From contig JANWXW010000163.1 of the NCBI GenBank assembly GCA_025057315.1, forward strand, positions 1 to 64,000: a DNA stretch of 64,000 bases, read 5' to 3'. This DNA comes from Myxococcota bacterium (GTDB taxonomy: Bacteria; Myxococcota_A; Polyangia; Palsa-1104; JAEUJZ01). A model generated the notes under the pieces. It made no database searches. It was not told the origin of the DNA and worked only from the letters and a program-made list of their open reading frames with translations. Within the stretch, counting starts at the first letter, position 1, and each line of letters begins with the position of its first letter. The translations under genes were made by a program, and so were the position numbers. Positions 56,698 to 64,000 of the stretch are shown here, piece by piece.

Positions 56698-59310
56698 TCA
56701 CATCTCTTCTGATTTTGCGGTTAGCCAACCGGCGGATCCGACCGATGCTAGCACAAGGGCACACATCAGCGCGCCGGTGTGGAGCACCATCAACGTGGCG
56801 TAGCTGCGCTCGATCGGCAAGAACATGGGAAATGTGGTGAGCAGGTCGAAGACCACCTTGCCGCCGAGCAGAGCGAGCACGCCGAAGCGTACCATGCATC
56901 CCAGACAGGTCAGCGTGAGGCACAGAAACAGCAACAGGGACAGGGGCCCGGTCATCTCCCGCAGCACCATGGTGGCCCACATGACCGCGCCGCAGCACAG
57001 CGCCGCCAGCAGCCGGCGCTGCAGCAAGAGCTTGCACAGCACCAGGACCATGAGCCAACTGAGGGCAAACCGTGCCGCATCCACCAGCCCAGAGGCTACA
57101 TGGCCCGCGGCCACCATGCCACCGGCCAAGGCCTCCACACCTGCCGGTTCGCGGATCCAGGGCACCGGGGGCGGCTGCCCGAGCCAGCCGGGCGTTAGCC
57201 GGTTCAGGAAAAAGAACACCGCCCCCAAGCAGCCGCTGAGCGCACCCACCAGCAGGGCCCGCCACACCAGCGCATCGCGCCACTGCCCGGCCAGCAGCCG
57301 AGACCAGGAGATGAGCGTCTCAGGCCATAGCCGGCGCACATAGGGCTCCAGGGCGATGTAAAACAGCCACAGCCAGCCTGCCTGGAGCAGCGACTCAGAC
57401 AGTCCGCGGAGCAGCAGATGCGCCTCAGCCCGCAGGTCCGGCGCATGGTCGGCCCGGAGGGCAAAGCCGAGCAGCGACAGCGTCATCGTGATCAGCGCGA
57501 CGCGCAGGGCGCCCGTGCGGTCGCCGCACCGGCGGCGCAGGTTGTGCCAAGCCAGCACCACCGCTCCGCACAGGGACACCACTGCCAGCAAGCCCCGCAG
57601 CAGGTCGGCTCCTCCCTGCCGCCAGGGCCGCACGACCGTCGGCGGAACAGGGGGCCAGTCCAGCTCCCCAACGCGAAAGGAGACAGGCTGGCCCAGCAGG
57701 GCACCGGCCTCCACGCGCAAACGCTCCTGCGGCCGCTCCGGGTCGGCGCCGATCCAGGCAGCCCGCTCATCCACGAAGACGGGAGGCACCCGGTCCGCTG
57801 GCACAGCCCGGAACGTGCTGCGGTCGAGGCCAGCAGCGGCAAACAGGGCGTCCCAGTCGGGGGTCCGGGGCGGGCTCTGGCCCGGCAGCTTCCCGACCGG
57901 TGCTCGAACTGCTTCGGGATCTCCTTCGAGCGATGTGGGAATGAGCAGAAGCTCGCGCAAACGCCCCAGCGGGTCGAGCCGTATGCTGACCATGCCGGGT
58001 TCGATTGGCGGGGGTTCGCGCAAATCGACTCTGCCATCGGAACGCCCAGACACCAGCGGCCGGTGCCAGCCGCGATACCAGAAGTCGACGGCGGCTGGCC
58101 GGGCATGCCGCAGACGCTGCCACCGGTTGACCGAGGCGTCGCGGCGCTCGATCTGGGCCAGATAGCCCTCCTGAAGGCTGAAGCCGAAGGCGCGATAGGG
58201 GGGCGCCGGGTAACCGAGCCGTTCCAGCAGGTTTTCGGCACGGTCGGCCAGGACCACGGCGGGCTTGTGCAGGGGCAGGTGAGGCAGCAGCGAGGCCTGT
58301 CCGCCCAGGACCATGGCCAGCGCAAGGACGGCCGCGGTGGCAGCACCGAGCCCCAACGCAAGCGCAGGCCGCAGTGCACCACGGTCCCCAGCAGCGGCAA
58401 CCTGCTGGGGGGAGGGTGTCTGGCCGGCACGCAGCGCAGCGGTCAGCATGCTTCCTCCAGGCAGCGCCTGGGCCAGGGCAGCAGCGCTCTCAGGCCGTCG
58501 GGCCGGGTCTGGCTCCAGGCACCACAGGATGGCGCGATCGATCTGAGGGGACAGATCGGGTACCAGCGCCGCCGGACTCGGCGGCGGTTGCTCCTGCAGG
58601 CGCCGTAACTCGGCGAGCGTCTGCGGGCGGTAGACCCCTTGGCCTGTGAACAGCTCGTACAGGATCAGCCCCAGGGCATACAGGTCGCTGCGGACGCTGC
58701 ACTGCCCACCGCGCAGCTGCTCAGGGGCCATGTACACCGGCGTGCCTGCAAGGGCCGCGCCTGTCCGCAGATCCTCGCCGCGCACCGCCAGACCGAAGTC
58801 GGTGATGCGGACCTGGCCCGTACCGTCCAGCATGATGTTGGCGGGCTTGAGGTCGCGGTGCAAGATGCCGCGCTCGTGGGCAGCTTGCAGCCCGGCGCAC
58901 AGCTGGTGCGCCACGTGGAGGGCCTTGTCCGGCGGCAGGCGGCCGATGCGCCGCAGCAGCGACGCCAGGTCCTCGCCGTCGATGTACTCCATCGAGATGA
59001 ACGGCCGCCCCTGCGCTTCCCCGACGTCAAAAACGCGACAGACATGGGGGTGGCTGATGCGCCGCGAAAGCCGTGCCTCCCGCAGCAGCAACTCCACGTC
59101 CCGCGGGTCGCGGCTGGTAAGGAACTTGAGCGCCACCGGCTCGCCTAGCTTGAGATCCTGCGCGCGGTACACCTCCCCCATCGCCCCCTGTCCCAAGAGC
59201 CAGCCCACCAGGTAGCGGTCCAGCAGGAGTGTCCCCGGTGCCAGGGACTCGGCGGCTGTCCCGGCCGGTGGGGGGCTGCTCCCGCCGAGGGCGAGATTCA
59301 CGGTGTCCAT
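56698..59310 (-). CDS. Large membrane Ser/Thr protein kinase
   Basis: From ATG 59310 the product has 870 residues. A Hanks kinase domain (about 30-285) has the glycine loop 'GQGAMGEVYRA', 'VALKFL', 'HRDLKPANIMLD', 'DFGLAVRG' and 'TPVYMAPEQLRGG'. A membrane segment lies near 335-360 ('ALALGLGAATAAVLALAMVL'), followed by an extracytoplasmic region to about 600 with no domain I know. Several C-terminal membrane helices follow. The best ribosome site (AGGAG) is spaced for an out-of-frame ATG at 59320, one base off the kinase frame, so the start is uncertain. Such kinases are typical of Myxococcota. Confidence 0.82.
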   Translation of the reverse strand: MDTVNLALGGSSPPPAGTAAESLAPGTLLLDRYLVGWLLGQGAMGEVYRAQDLKLGEPVALKFLTSRDPRDVELLLREARLSRRISHPHVCRVFDVGEAQGRPFISMEYIDGEDLASLLRRIGRLPPDKALHVAHQLCAGLQAAHERGILHRDLKPANIMLDGTGQVRITDFGLAVRGEDLRTGAALAGTPVYMAPEQLRGGQCSVRSDLYALGLILYELFTGQGVYRPQTLAELRRLQEQPPPSPAALVPDLSPQIDRAILWCLEPDPARRPESAAALAQALPGGSMLTAALRAGQTPSPQQVAAAGDRGALRPALALGLGAATAAVLALAMVLGGQASLLPHLPLHKPAVVLADRAENLLERLGYPAPPYRAFGFSLQEGYLAQIERRDASVNRWQRLRHARPAAVDFWYRGWHRPLVSGRSDGRVDLREPPPIEPGMVSIRLDPLGRLRELLLIPTSLEGDPEAVRAPVGKLPGQSPPRTPDWDALFAAAGLDRSTFRAVPADRVPPVFVDERAAWIGADPERPQERLRVEAGALLGQPVSFRVGELDWPPVPPTVVRPWRQGGADLLRGLLAVVSLCGAVVLAWHNLRRRCGDRTGALRVALITMTLSLLGFALRADHAPDLRAEAHLLLRGLSESLLQAGWLWLFYIALEPYVRRLWPETLISWSRLLAGQWRDALVWRALLVGALSGCLGAVFFFLNRLTPGWLGQPPPVPWIREPAGVEALAGGMVAAGHVASGLVDAARFALSWLMVLVLCKLLLQRRLLAALCCGAVMWATMVLREMTGPLSLLLFLCLTLTCLGCMVRFGVLALLGGKVVFDLLTTFPMFLPIERSYATLMVLHTGALMCALVLASVGSAGWLTAKSEEM

Positions 59311-59360
59311 GCCTGGGCATGCAATATACTCCTGTCCGGCCCCGTGCAACGGCTGCGCGC

Positions 59361-59382
59361 GTCCTTGATTTGTCCTTGATTT
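59361..59382. repeat. 11-bp tandem duplication upstream of the large kinase
   Basis: GTCCTTGATTT occurs twice in direct succession (59361-59371 and 59372-59382), followed by a related GGGATTTGG. It lies in the gap 59311-59655, which otherwise shows no gene. The gap should contain the promoter of the large kinase. Confidence 0.8.
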
Positions 59383-59655
59383 GGGATTTGGCTCAAGCCG
59401 GTGACATGGTTCCCTGGCCGGCTCTGGAGGACAGGATGTCACCCTGCTTTCGGGAGCTTTCTTGCCCCTTCCGTGTTCGTTGTCTAAGGGGGAGAAACCC
59501 ATCGGCGGGACTTAGGCTGTGGACCCTGCCGGGCTGTTCTGGGTCCTGGCAAGGGGCTGGCACGGCAAGGGGCTGCAAGGTGACGACATGCGCCGATGAG
59601 ACGTGCCTGAACCGACGCCGCGCCGGGACCCGCACAGCCTTGCTCCGCAAGGGAG

Positions 59656-59916
59656 TCAGGGGCTAGACATCTCCTTACAGAATGCTGCGAGCTCCACCAT
59701 GAGCTCGGGCAGACGCTCCGGGGGGCAAAACAGACGCAAGCCCGCCATAACCTTTTCGACGATGTGCTCAACATCCTGGGGCGATAGATCAGATGCACCT
59801 GGGGCACAATGTTTCGAAGAAAAAGAACACACTGCCCGAACATTGAATGGGCTGATGTATTTTTCCAGTAGGGTCGTTAGTTGTTTTTCAAATTGGTCTC
59901 TGTTGATTGAGTTCAT
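59656..59916 (-). CDS. Unknown 86-aa protein in an AT-richer patch
   Basis: From ATG 59916 the protein starts MNSINRDQFEKQLTTLLEKY. It has three Cys ('AVCSFSSKHCAPGASDLSP' and 'AAFCKEMSSP'), is helical and acidic towards the end and has no membrane segment. I recognise no family. It is the third gene after TusA-like and DsrE-like genes, 62 bp beyond the latter, so a sulfur-related role is suggested by context only. Its base composition is clearly lower in GC than the flanking kinase and Wzc genes. Confidence 0.6.
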   Translation of the reverse strand: MNSINRDQFEKQLTTLLEKYISPFNVRAVCSFSSKHCAPGASDLSPQDVEHIVEKVMAGLRLFCPPERLPELMVELAAFCKEMSSP

Positions 59917-59978
59917 TGATAGGCATGTTGAATCCGGTCTTCTGCCAAGTTGTGCATGTGTTATATTTTGTGTCCTAT

Positions 59979-60554
59979 TTAAATAAATAGACTGAGACGG
60001 CTGCGCGTGGCTCTCTCGATGAATGTGGCAGCGCCGCAGCAATCAAGATGAGCATATTGGATGCATTCTTCTGGTTGGAAGCCCAACACCTGTCGCGATG
60101 TTTCGCAGATATAGATTTTGACCCCGCCCTCTTCGCACAGCTTGAGCATCTCCTCGGGAGAGGCAAGGCCTTTCTGCCGCATGATCTTGCGAAACAAGGC
60201 CGGCCCTGCTCCACCCAGGTTCATCCGTGACAGCTTGAGCTGGCCTAGTCCCTTGGGGAGCCATAGGCCCATGAGAGCCTCTAGAACGTGTCGTTTGCGT
60301 ACCTTCTTGCTGGGATCGCGCAGGGCTGCCAGCGCCCAGAAGGTGAAGAACAGCTCCACCTGGAGGCCACTTGCAGCCGCTGTGGAGGCCAAAATCAGGG
60401 CTGCCATCATCCGATCGAACTCCCCGGAAAACACAACCATTGCGAGACGGTCTTCCACCTGGAGGCGATCCAGCTGGTTCTGCAGGGAGTCGATGCGTTG
60501 GCTCAGCTCCGCCAGCTGTGCGGCCACTGCCCGAGGATCTGCGGTGTCAATCAT
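59979..60554 (-). CDS. DsrE/DsrF-like (DsrE_2 family) protein
   Basis: The 191-residue protein has a coiled-coil-like N-terminus ('LAELSQRIDSLQNQLDRLQ') and then the DsrE_2 core: 'LAMVVFSGEFDRMMAALILA', 'ELFFTFWALAALR', and a C-terminal 'GVKIYICETSRQVLGF' with Cys residues and 'YAHLDCCGAATFIERA'. Such proteins carry sulfur or persulfide together with TusA/SirA-type partners. ATG 60554 lies 12 bp after the TusA-like stop. Confidence 0.82.
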   Translation of the reverse strand: MIDTADPRAVAAQLAELSQRIDSLQNQLDRLQVEDRLAMVVFSGEFDRMMAALILASTAAASGLQVELFFTFWALAALRDPSKKVRKRHVLEALMGLWLPKGLGQLKLSRMNLGGAGPALFRKIMRQKGLASPEEMLKLCEEGGVKIYICETSRQVLGFQPEECIQYAHLDCCGAATFIERATRSRLSLFI

Positions 60555-60566
60555 GGAATAAGATCG

Positions 60567-60827
60567 CTATGATGGTTTCTTTTTAATAAAAGCAACATAG
60601 TGTTCTCCATTGTGTTTGCACTCTAGGAGAATATGTCCTGTTCGCTTGCACCAGGCCTCCACATCTTTCGGAAATGCATGATCAGTGGCCATGACTTCTA
60701 TTGTCTCTCCTGGTTTTAATTTCTCGATACTATTCATGATATGAACAATGGGGATCGGGCACCCGCGGCCACGAACATCGAGGCGTGTGGTGGCTATTCT
60801 GTTGGAATCGTGTGGGTTGTTGATCAT
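60567..60827 (-). CDS. TusA/SirA-family sulfur-carrier-like protein
   Basis: The 86-residue protein has the TusA hallmark 'LDVRGRGCPIPIVHIMNSIE', with the CPxP Cys that binds sulfur, and 'GETIEVMATDHAFPKDVEAW'. It begins ATG 60827 in a very AT-rich stretch. Minus-strand TATATT/TATACA sequences just upstream could be a promoter, but no ribosome site is seen. It heads a three-gene set with the DsrE-like and unknown genes. The function is inferred from family: handing sulfur between enzymes. Confidence 0.85.
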   Translation of the reverse strand: MINNPHDSNRIATTRLDVRGRGCPIPIVHIMNSIEKLKPGETIEVMATDHAFPKDVEAWCKRTGHILLECKHNGEHYVAFIKKKPS

Positions 60828-61187
60828 TGTTTATGTATATATTCCATTTTATGGATATGTCATCTATGAAAATACGCTGAAATGCGCTGAGCCAACATCC
60901 CATGGGACTTGGCTCCGGCTCGCGGCGCTAGGCCGATAGGTACCCCGATCAAGGCGCGAACATGCCCTCGCAGGGGCGTCTTGCCGCCGTCGCCACCGCC
61001 AGGCGTCAGCCCGACGACCAGGGTGGGAGACGCACCCCATGGCATCTTCAATTGGGCAATTCAATTGGGCAATCATTGGGCACGCTTGTGCACGGACCGC
61101 CCCCCAAGCCCGTGCCATGCGCGCAGAAAACAGGACCTTCCTGGTGGGCGCGCCCCCTGTGTGCCGCGTGCTCGCTGGAACTTTGGC
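60828..61187. other. 360-bp gap with a 13-bp tandem repeat
   Basis: TTCAATTGGGCAA occurs at 61048-61060 and again at 61061-61073, followed by a decayed third copy (TCATTGGGCA). The left 70 bp are AT-rich and probably hold the promoter of the TusA-like operon. The right part is GC-rich. No gene or terminator is convincing. Confidence 0.6.
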
Positions 61188-63431
61188 CTAGCCCGCGCGG
61201 CGCGCCCGCCCCTCGTGGGGGGCCTCAGCCTCCGGGCGGTCGTGCTTGTCGTCTGTGATGTATTCGCTCTGGTAGTAGTAACCGGCGTAGTAGCCGCGGT
61301 AGCCCTTCTGCCTCGTGTCGATGTCGTTCAAGAGCACGCCGACAATGCGTCCACCGACGTCCAAGATGTGCTTGGCCGCGCGCTTGACCGCGTCGCGCCC
61401 GGTCTGTCCATAACGCACAACCAGCACCACACCATCGACAGCCGTAGACAGGATCGCCGGGTCCGTCACCGGCACCGCCGGCGGAGAGTCGATGAGAATG
61501 CGGTCGAAGCGCCCTCCTAGCCCCTCTAGCAGGCCGCGGAAGTGCAGACCATCGAGGAGCTCGGCTGGGTTGGGCGGGATGGGCCCGCTGGGCAAGATCC
61601 AAAGCCCCGGCACGCGCGTCTCGCGAATGGCGTCCTGCACATCGACATCTCCCAGGAGCACGTTGGTCAGCCCCACGCCCTCGCGCAGCCCAAACGCTCG
61701 GGCGATGCGAGGACGACGCAGGTCGCAGTCGACCAGCAGCGTGCGTGCGCCGCCCTGGGCGAGCACCGTGCCAAGGCTGATGCAGCACAGGGTTTTGCCC
61801 TCCCGCGCCACACTGCTGGTCACCAGGATCCGACGCAGCGCACGCTCTGCACCAGCGAACAGGATGTTGGTGCGCACCGTCCGGCAGGCCTCGGCCACGG
61901 TCGAGCGTGGGTGGTCCGCCACGTACAAGTCGGCAGCCGCAGCACCGCCCTCCAGTCGGGGCAGCACGCCCAAAAAGGGCAGCATAAGCCGCTGCTCCAC
62001 ATCGTCCTGCGACTTGACTGAGCGATCCATCGCGTCCAGAAGGAGCGTCACCAGCACCCCCAGCAGCAGCGACAGCAGGCCAGCCACCAGCAGGGTCACC
62101 TTGATGCGCGGGCTTACCGGCGTCTGGGGCAGCCGTGCATAGTCGAGGACGTGGACGTTGTTTTGTCGGATGCGTCCGACGGTGCCGGTCTGGTTGGTGC
62201 GGTTGAGCACCTGGGTATAGTGCTGCTGCAGGCTCTCCGCGTCGCGCTTGAGCTTGTCATATTCGATCTTGAGCCGGTCCAGCTTGAGCGCCTCCCGCTT
62301 TACTTCCTCTAGGTCGGCCAGCACCTTTTGCTCTTCGCGGACAGCCTCGTTGTACTGGCTTTGCACCGCCTGCTGACCCGCTTCGACCTCGCGCCGCAGG
62401 TTCTGTAGCGCATTCTGTACCTTGGCCGCCTGCTGTCGCACCTGAGGATGGGTATCCTGGTAGCGCTCCCGCAACTCCGAGAGGCGACGATCCTCCTCGG
62501 CCCACACGCGGCGCAGGTCGGTGATGAGCCCCGGCGCAGCCCCCTCCTGCATCGGCACGCGCAGCGGGTCCAGCTGCTTGAGCCGCTGGAGTTCCTCGAG
62601 CTGGCTCTGCCGCGCCCGCTTGCGCAGCCGAATCTCGGTCAGCGCGTCGGTATACTTGGCAATCTGGCGCGCCACTTGGTTGGCCTGATCCTGCAGGCTC
62701 ACCGACAGCAGCCCATGCCGGGCCTTGAAGTCATAGAGCGCTAACTCGGCCTCATATAGCCGCTTACGGAGCTCTTCCAGCTCACCGCTCAGCTGCTGCG
62801 AGGCAGATTGCGTCGAGGTGTCGCGTTGCTGTTGGTTGCTTTCGACAAACTCGTCAGCCACGGCATCAGCAATGCGCTTGGCCCAGGCCGGGTTCGGGTG
62901 GCGCGCCGTGACCATCAGGATGCGCGTTTCCGCGATGTGGTCTGCTCGGTAGTGACTGAGCAGCGCCTCGCCGGCCTCCTCGATGGTTTTGGGCAAGGGC
63001 GCTCCCACGAAAAAGCCGGTCTCCTTGAGCAGGCCCAGCCGCACCGCTGCGCGCCGCGCAAGGCTGTCGCTGACCAGCACTTGGCGGCTGGTCTGCAAGT
63101 AGTCCTGAATCATATAATAGCCGCTCGGTGTTGGATCGAAGCTGTCCTCGTTGCCCAGGATGCGCATCGGTCCAGCCTCGACCACAATCTTGGCGCGAGC
63201 CTCATAGATCTTGGGCTGGGTGGTGGTCCACAGTCCTGCCAGGAGCAAACCGGCCACGACGAAGCCGATCACGATGTAGCGGCGTTCCAGGAGCAGACCC
63301 AGGTAGTGCTGGATCTCCCCGGCGCTGTCTGCTGGACGATAAAGGCCCAGCGCCCCCTGGGGCCATGTCGCCATCCCGGAGCGGACCGGCGACGAGGAGG
63401 CAGCAGGCTGGGGGACGGCGGGTTCGATCAT
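61188..63431 (-). CDS. Wzc/GumC-type polysaccharide co-polymerase tyrosine kinase
   Basis: The 747-residue protein has two membrane segments framing a long periplasmic coiled-coil region ('EIQHYLGLLLERRYIVIGFV' at the start, 'KVTLLVAGLLSLLLGVLVTL' later). A BY-kinase follows, with Walker A' 'VTSSVAREGKTLCCIS', Walker B 'LLVDCDLRRPRI' and 'RILIDSPPAVPVTDPA'. A Tyr-rich tail holds seven Tyr within 'YRGYYAGYYYQSEY', the autophosphorylation cluster. It controls chain length and export of an exopolysaccharide. ATG 63431 overlaps the glycosyltransferase stop (ATGA), with GAGGAG upstream. Confidence 0.92.
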   Translation of the reverse strand: MIEPAVPQPAASSSPVRSGMATWPQGALGLYRPADSAGEIQHYLGLLLERRYIVIGFVVAGLLLAGLWTTTQPKIYEARAKIVVEAGPMRILGNEDSFDPTPSGYYMIQDYLQTSRQVLVSDSLARRAAVRLGLLKETGFFVGAPLPKTIEEAGEALLSHYRADHIAETRILMVTARHPNPAWAKRIADAVADEFVESNQQQRDTSTQSASQQLSGELEELRKRLYEAELALYDFKARHGLLSVSLQDQANQVARQIAKYTDALTEIRLRKRARQSQLEELQRLKQLDPLRVPMQEGAAPGLITDLRRVWAEEDRRLSELRERYQDTHPQVRQQAAKVQNALQNLRREVEAGQQAVQSQYNEAVREEQKVLADLEEVKREALKLDRLKIEYDKLKRDAESLQQHYTQVLNRTNQTGTVGRIRQNNVHVLDYARLPQTPVSPRIKVTLLVAGLLSLLLGVLVTLLLDAMDRSVKSQDDVEQRLMLPFLGVLPRLEGGAAAADLYVADHPRSTVAEACRTVRTNILFAGAERALRRILVTSSVAREGKTLCCISLGTVLAQGGARTLLVDCDLRRPRIARAFGLREGVGLTNVLLGDVDVQDAIRETRVPGLWILPSGPIPPNPAELLDGLHFRGLLEGLGGRFDRILIDSPPAVPVTDPAILSTAVDGVVLVVRYGQTGRDAVKRAAKHILDVGGRIVGVLLNDIDTRQKGYRGYYAGYYYQSEYITDDKHDRPEAEAPHEGRARRAG

Positions 63432-64000
63432 GATTGCTCCTCAGATGGAGGGGGCGGGAGCGCATCGAGCGCGCCCAGCAGGCCGGCGGTGGCCTGCTCG
63501 AAGGTCCAGCTCTGAATTCGTTCGCGCGCGGCGCGGCCCAGCCTCTCACGGCGGGCAGCGGCTGCGGGTCCATGACAGAGCTCGACGAGGCAGGCCATCA
63601 GCCGATCTTCGTTTCCCCGCGGAAACACCAGGCCAGTCTCGCCCGGACGCACCAGATCTTCGGCGCAGCCGACCCCGTCGGAGCAGATGACGGGCAGGCC
63701 AGCGTGCATGGCCTCGTTGATGACCAGACCAAAGGTCTCGCGCCGAGAGGGCAGCACCAGCAGGTCGGCAGCGGCGTACAGGGCTGGCAGCTCGCTCTGG
63801 TTGCGGAAGCCGAGCAGATGGACGTCCGGGACGCTTCTGGCAGCCTGGGTCAGCGCCGCGCGCAACTCGCCGTCCCCCACATAGGCCAGGGCGGCCTCGA
63901 TACCCTGGGCGCGCAGACGGGCATAGGCCGATAGCAACAGCAGCGGCTCCTTGATCGGCTGGAGCTTGCCGACGCTCACAATGAGCGGTACCTCTTTGCC
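63428..64000 (-). CDS. Glycosyltransferase family 1/4, C-terminal part
   Basis: The frame enters from the right edge and gives the last 190 residues of a GT-B enzyme. 'VSVGKLQPIKEPLLLLSAYA', 'VHLLGFRNQSELPALYAAAD', 'RETFGLVINEAMHAGLPVI' and 'GETGLVFPRGNEDRLM' are the usual group 1 transferase donor-binding motifs with the E-x7-E pair. The N-terminal acceptor domain is outside the window. It is translationally coupled to the Wzc-like gene and is part of a polysaccharide locus. Confidence 0.9.
   Translation of the reverse strand, partial: GKEVPLIVSVGKLQPIKEPLLLLSAYARLRAQGIEAALAYVGDGELRAALTQAARSVPDVHLLGFRNQSELPALYAAADLLVLPSRRETFGLVINEAMHAGLPVICSDGVGCAEDLVRPGETGLVFPRGNEDRLMACLVELCHGPAAAARRERLGRAARERIQSWTFEQATAGLLGALDALPPPPSEEQS

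Overview
This window is about 64 kb of GC-rich chromosome around the replication-origin side of a bacterium. The inferred host is a myxobacterium-like (Myxococcota / former deltaproteobacterial) lineage. The clues are a Ser/Thr kinase whose C-terminal part resembles the myxobacterial DUF2378 (TIGR02265) family, a receiver-DUF4388-TPR regulator, a second very large membrane Ser/Thr kinase, DUF2505 and PHA-granule-type small proteins, and a lysine/alanine/proline-rich histone H1-like protein. I saw no rRNA, tRNA, CRISPR array or insertion sequence.

Region 1 (1-20.5 kb) is the origin neighbourhood. dnaA, dnaN, recF and gyrB run leftward, while rpmH, rnpA, yidD, yidC and mnmE run rightward. A cluster of DnaA-box-like 9-mers plus an AT-rich tract lies between dnaA and dnaN, and another three boxes lie just upstream of dnaA. 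rsmG follows, then two perfect palindromic parS-like sites, but mnmG, parA and parB are missing from their usual places. Left of gyrB, selD was recovered in full by reading an in-frame UGA as selenocysteine, with a hairpin just downstream. Next to it are a DUF2505 gene, a PHA-type gene and a tiny lipoprotein with a clear promoter and a palindromic operator. Right of parS come a receiver/TPR regulator and the tightly packed tsaD, rsmA and mutM.

Region 2 (20.5-29.4 kb) is accessory metabolism. A leftward operon encodes a lysine 2,3-aminomutase, an RnfC-like diferredoxin protein, a thiamine-diphosphate enzyme of the acetolactate-synthase type and a KAS III-like enzyme. This combination looks like an uncharacterised biosynthetic module. 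A divergent operon carries gph, a rhodanese-fold protein lacking the catalytic Cys, and a MauE-like membrane protein. A YfhO-like membrane protein follows.

Region 3 (29.8-49 kb) holds signalling and housekeeping genes: a histidine kinase with a degenerate receiver, the kinase-DUF2378 protein, a PEGA-like protein, a Fur-family regulator, methyltransferases, cold-shock protein, PhoU-like/Pit phosphate uptake, CCA/poly(A) polymerase, the histone-like protein, a radical SAM plus phosphoesterase pair, a VWA protein and a PHP hydrolase.

Region 4 (47.5-53.7 kb) is a vitamin B12 module. A class II (adenosylcobalamin-dependent) ribonucleotide reductase lies upstream of an ABC ATPase and permease, and a lipoprotein binding protein is transcribed divergently. 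The shared intergenic region has a perfect DnaA box and a strong leader hairpin.

Region 5 (54-64 kb) has aroA with a histidine kinase, the giant Ser/Thr kinase, a visibly AT-richer three-gene patch (TusA-like, DsrE-like, unknown), and the start of a polysaccharide locus (Wzc-like tyrosine kinase, glycosyltransferase) that leaves the window.
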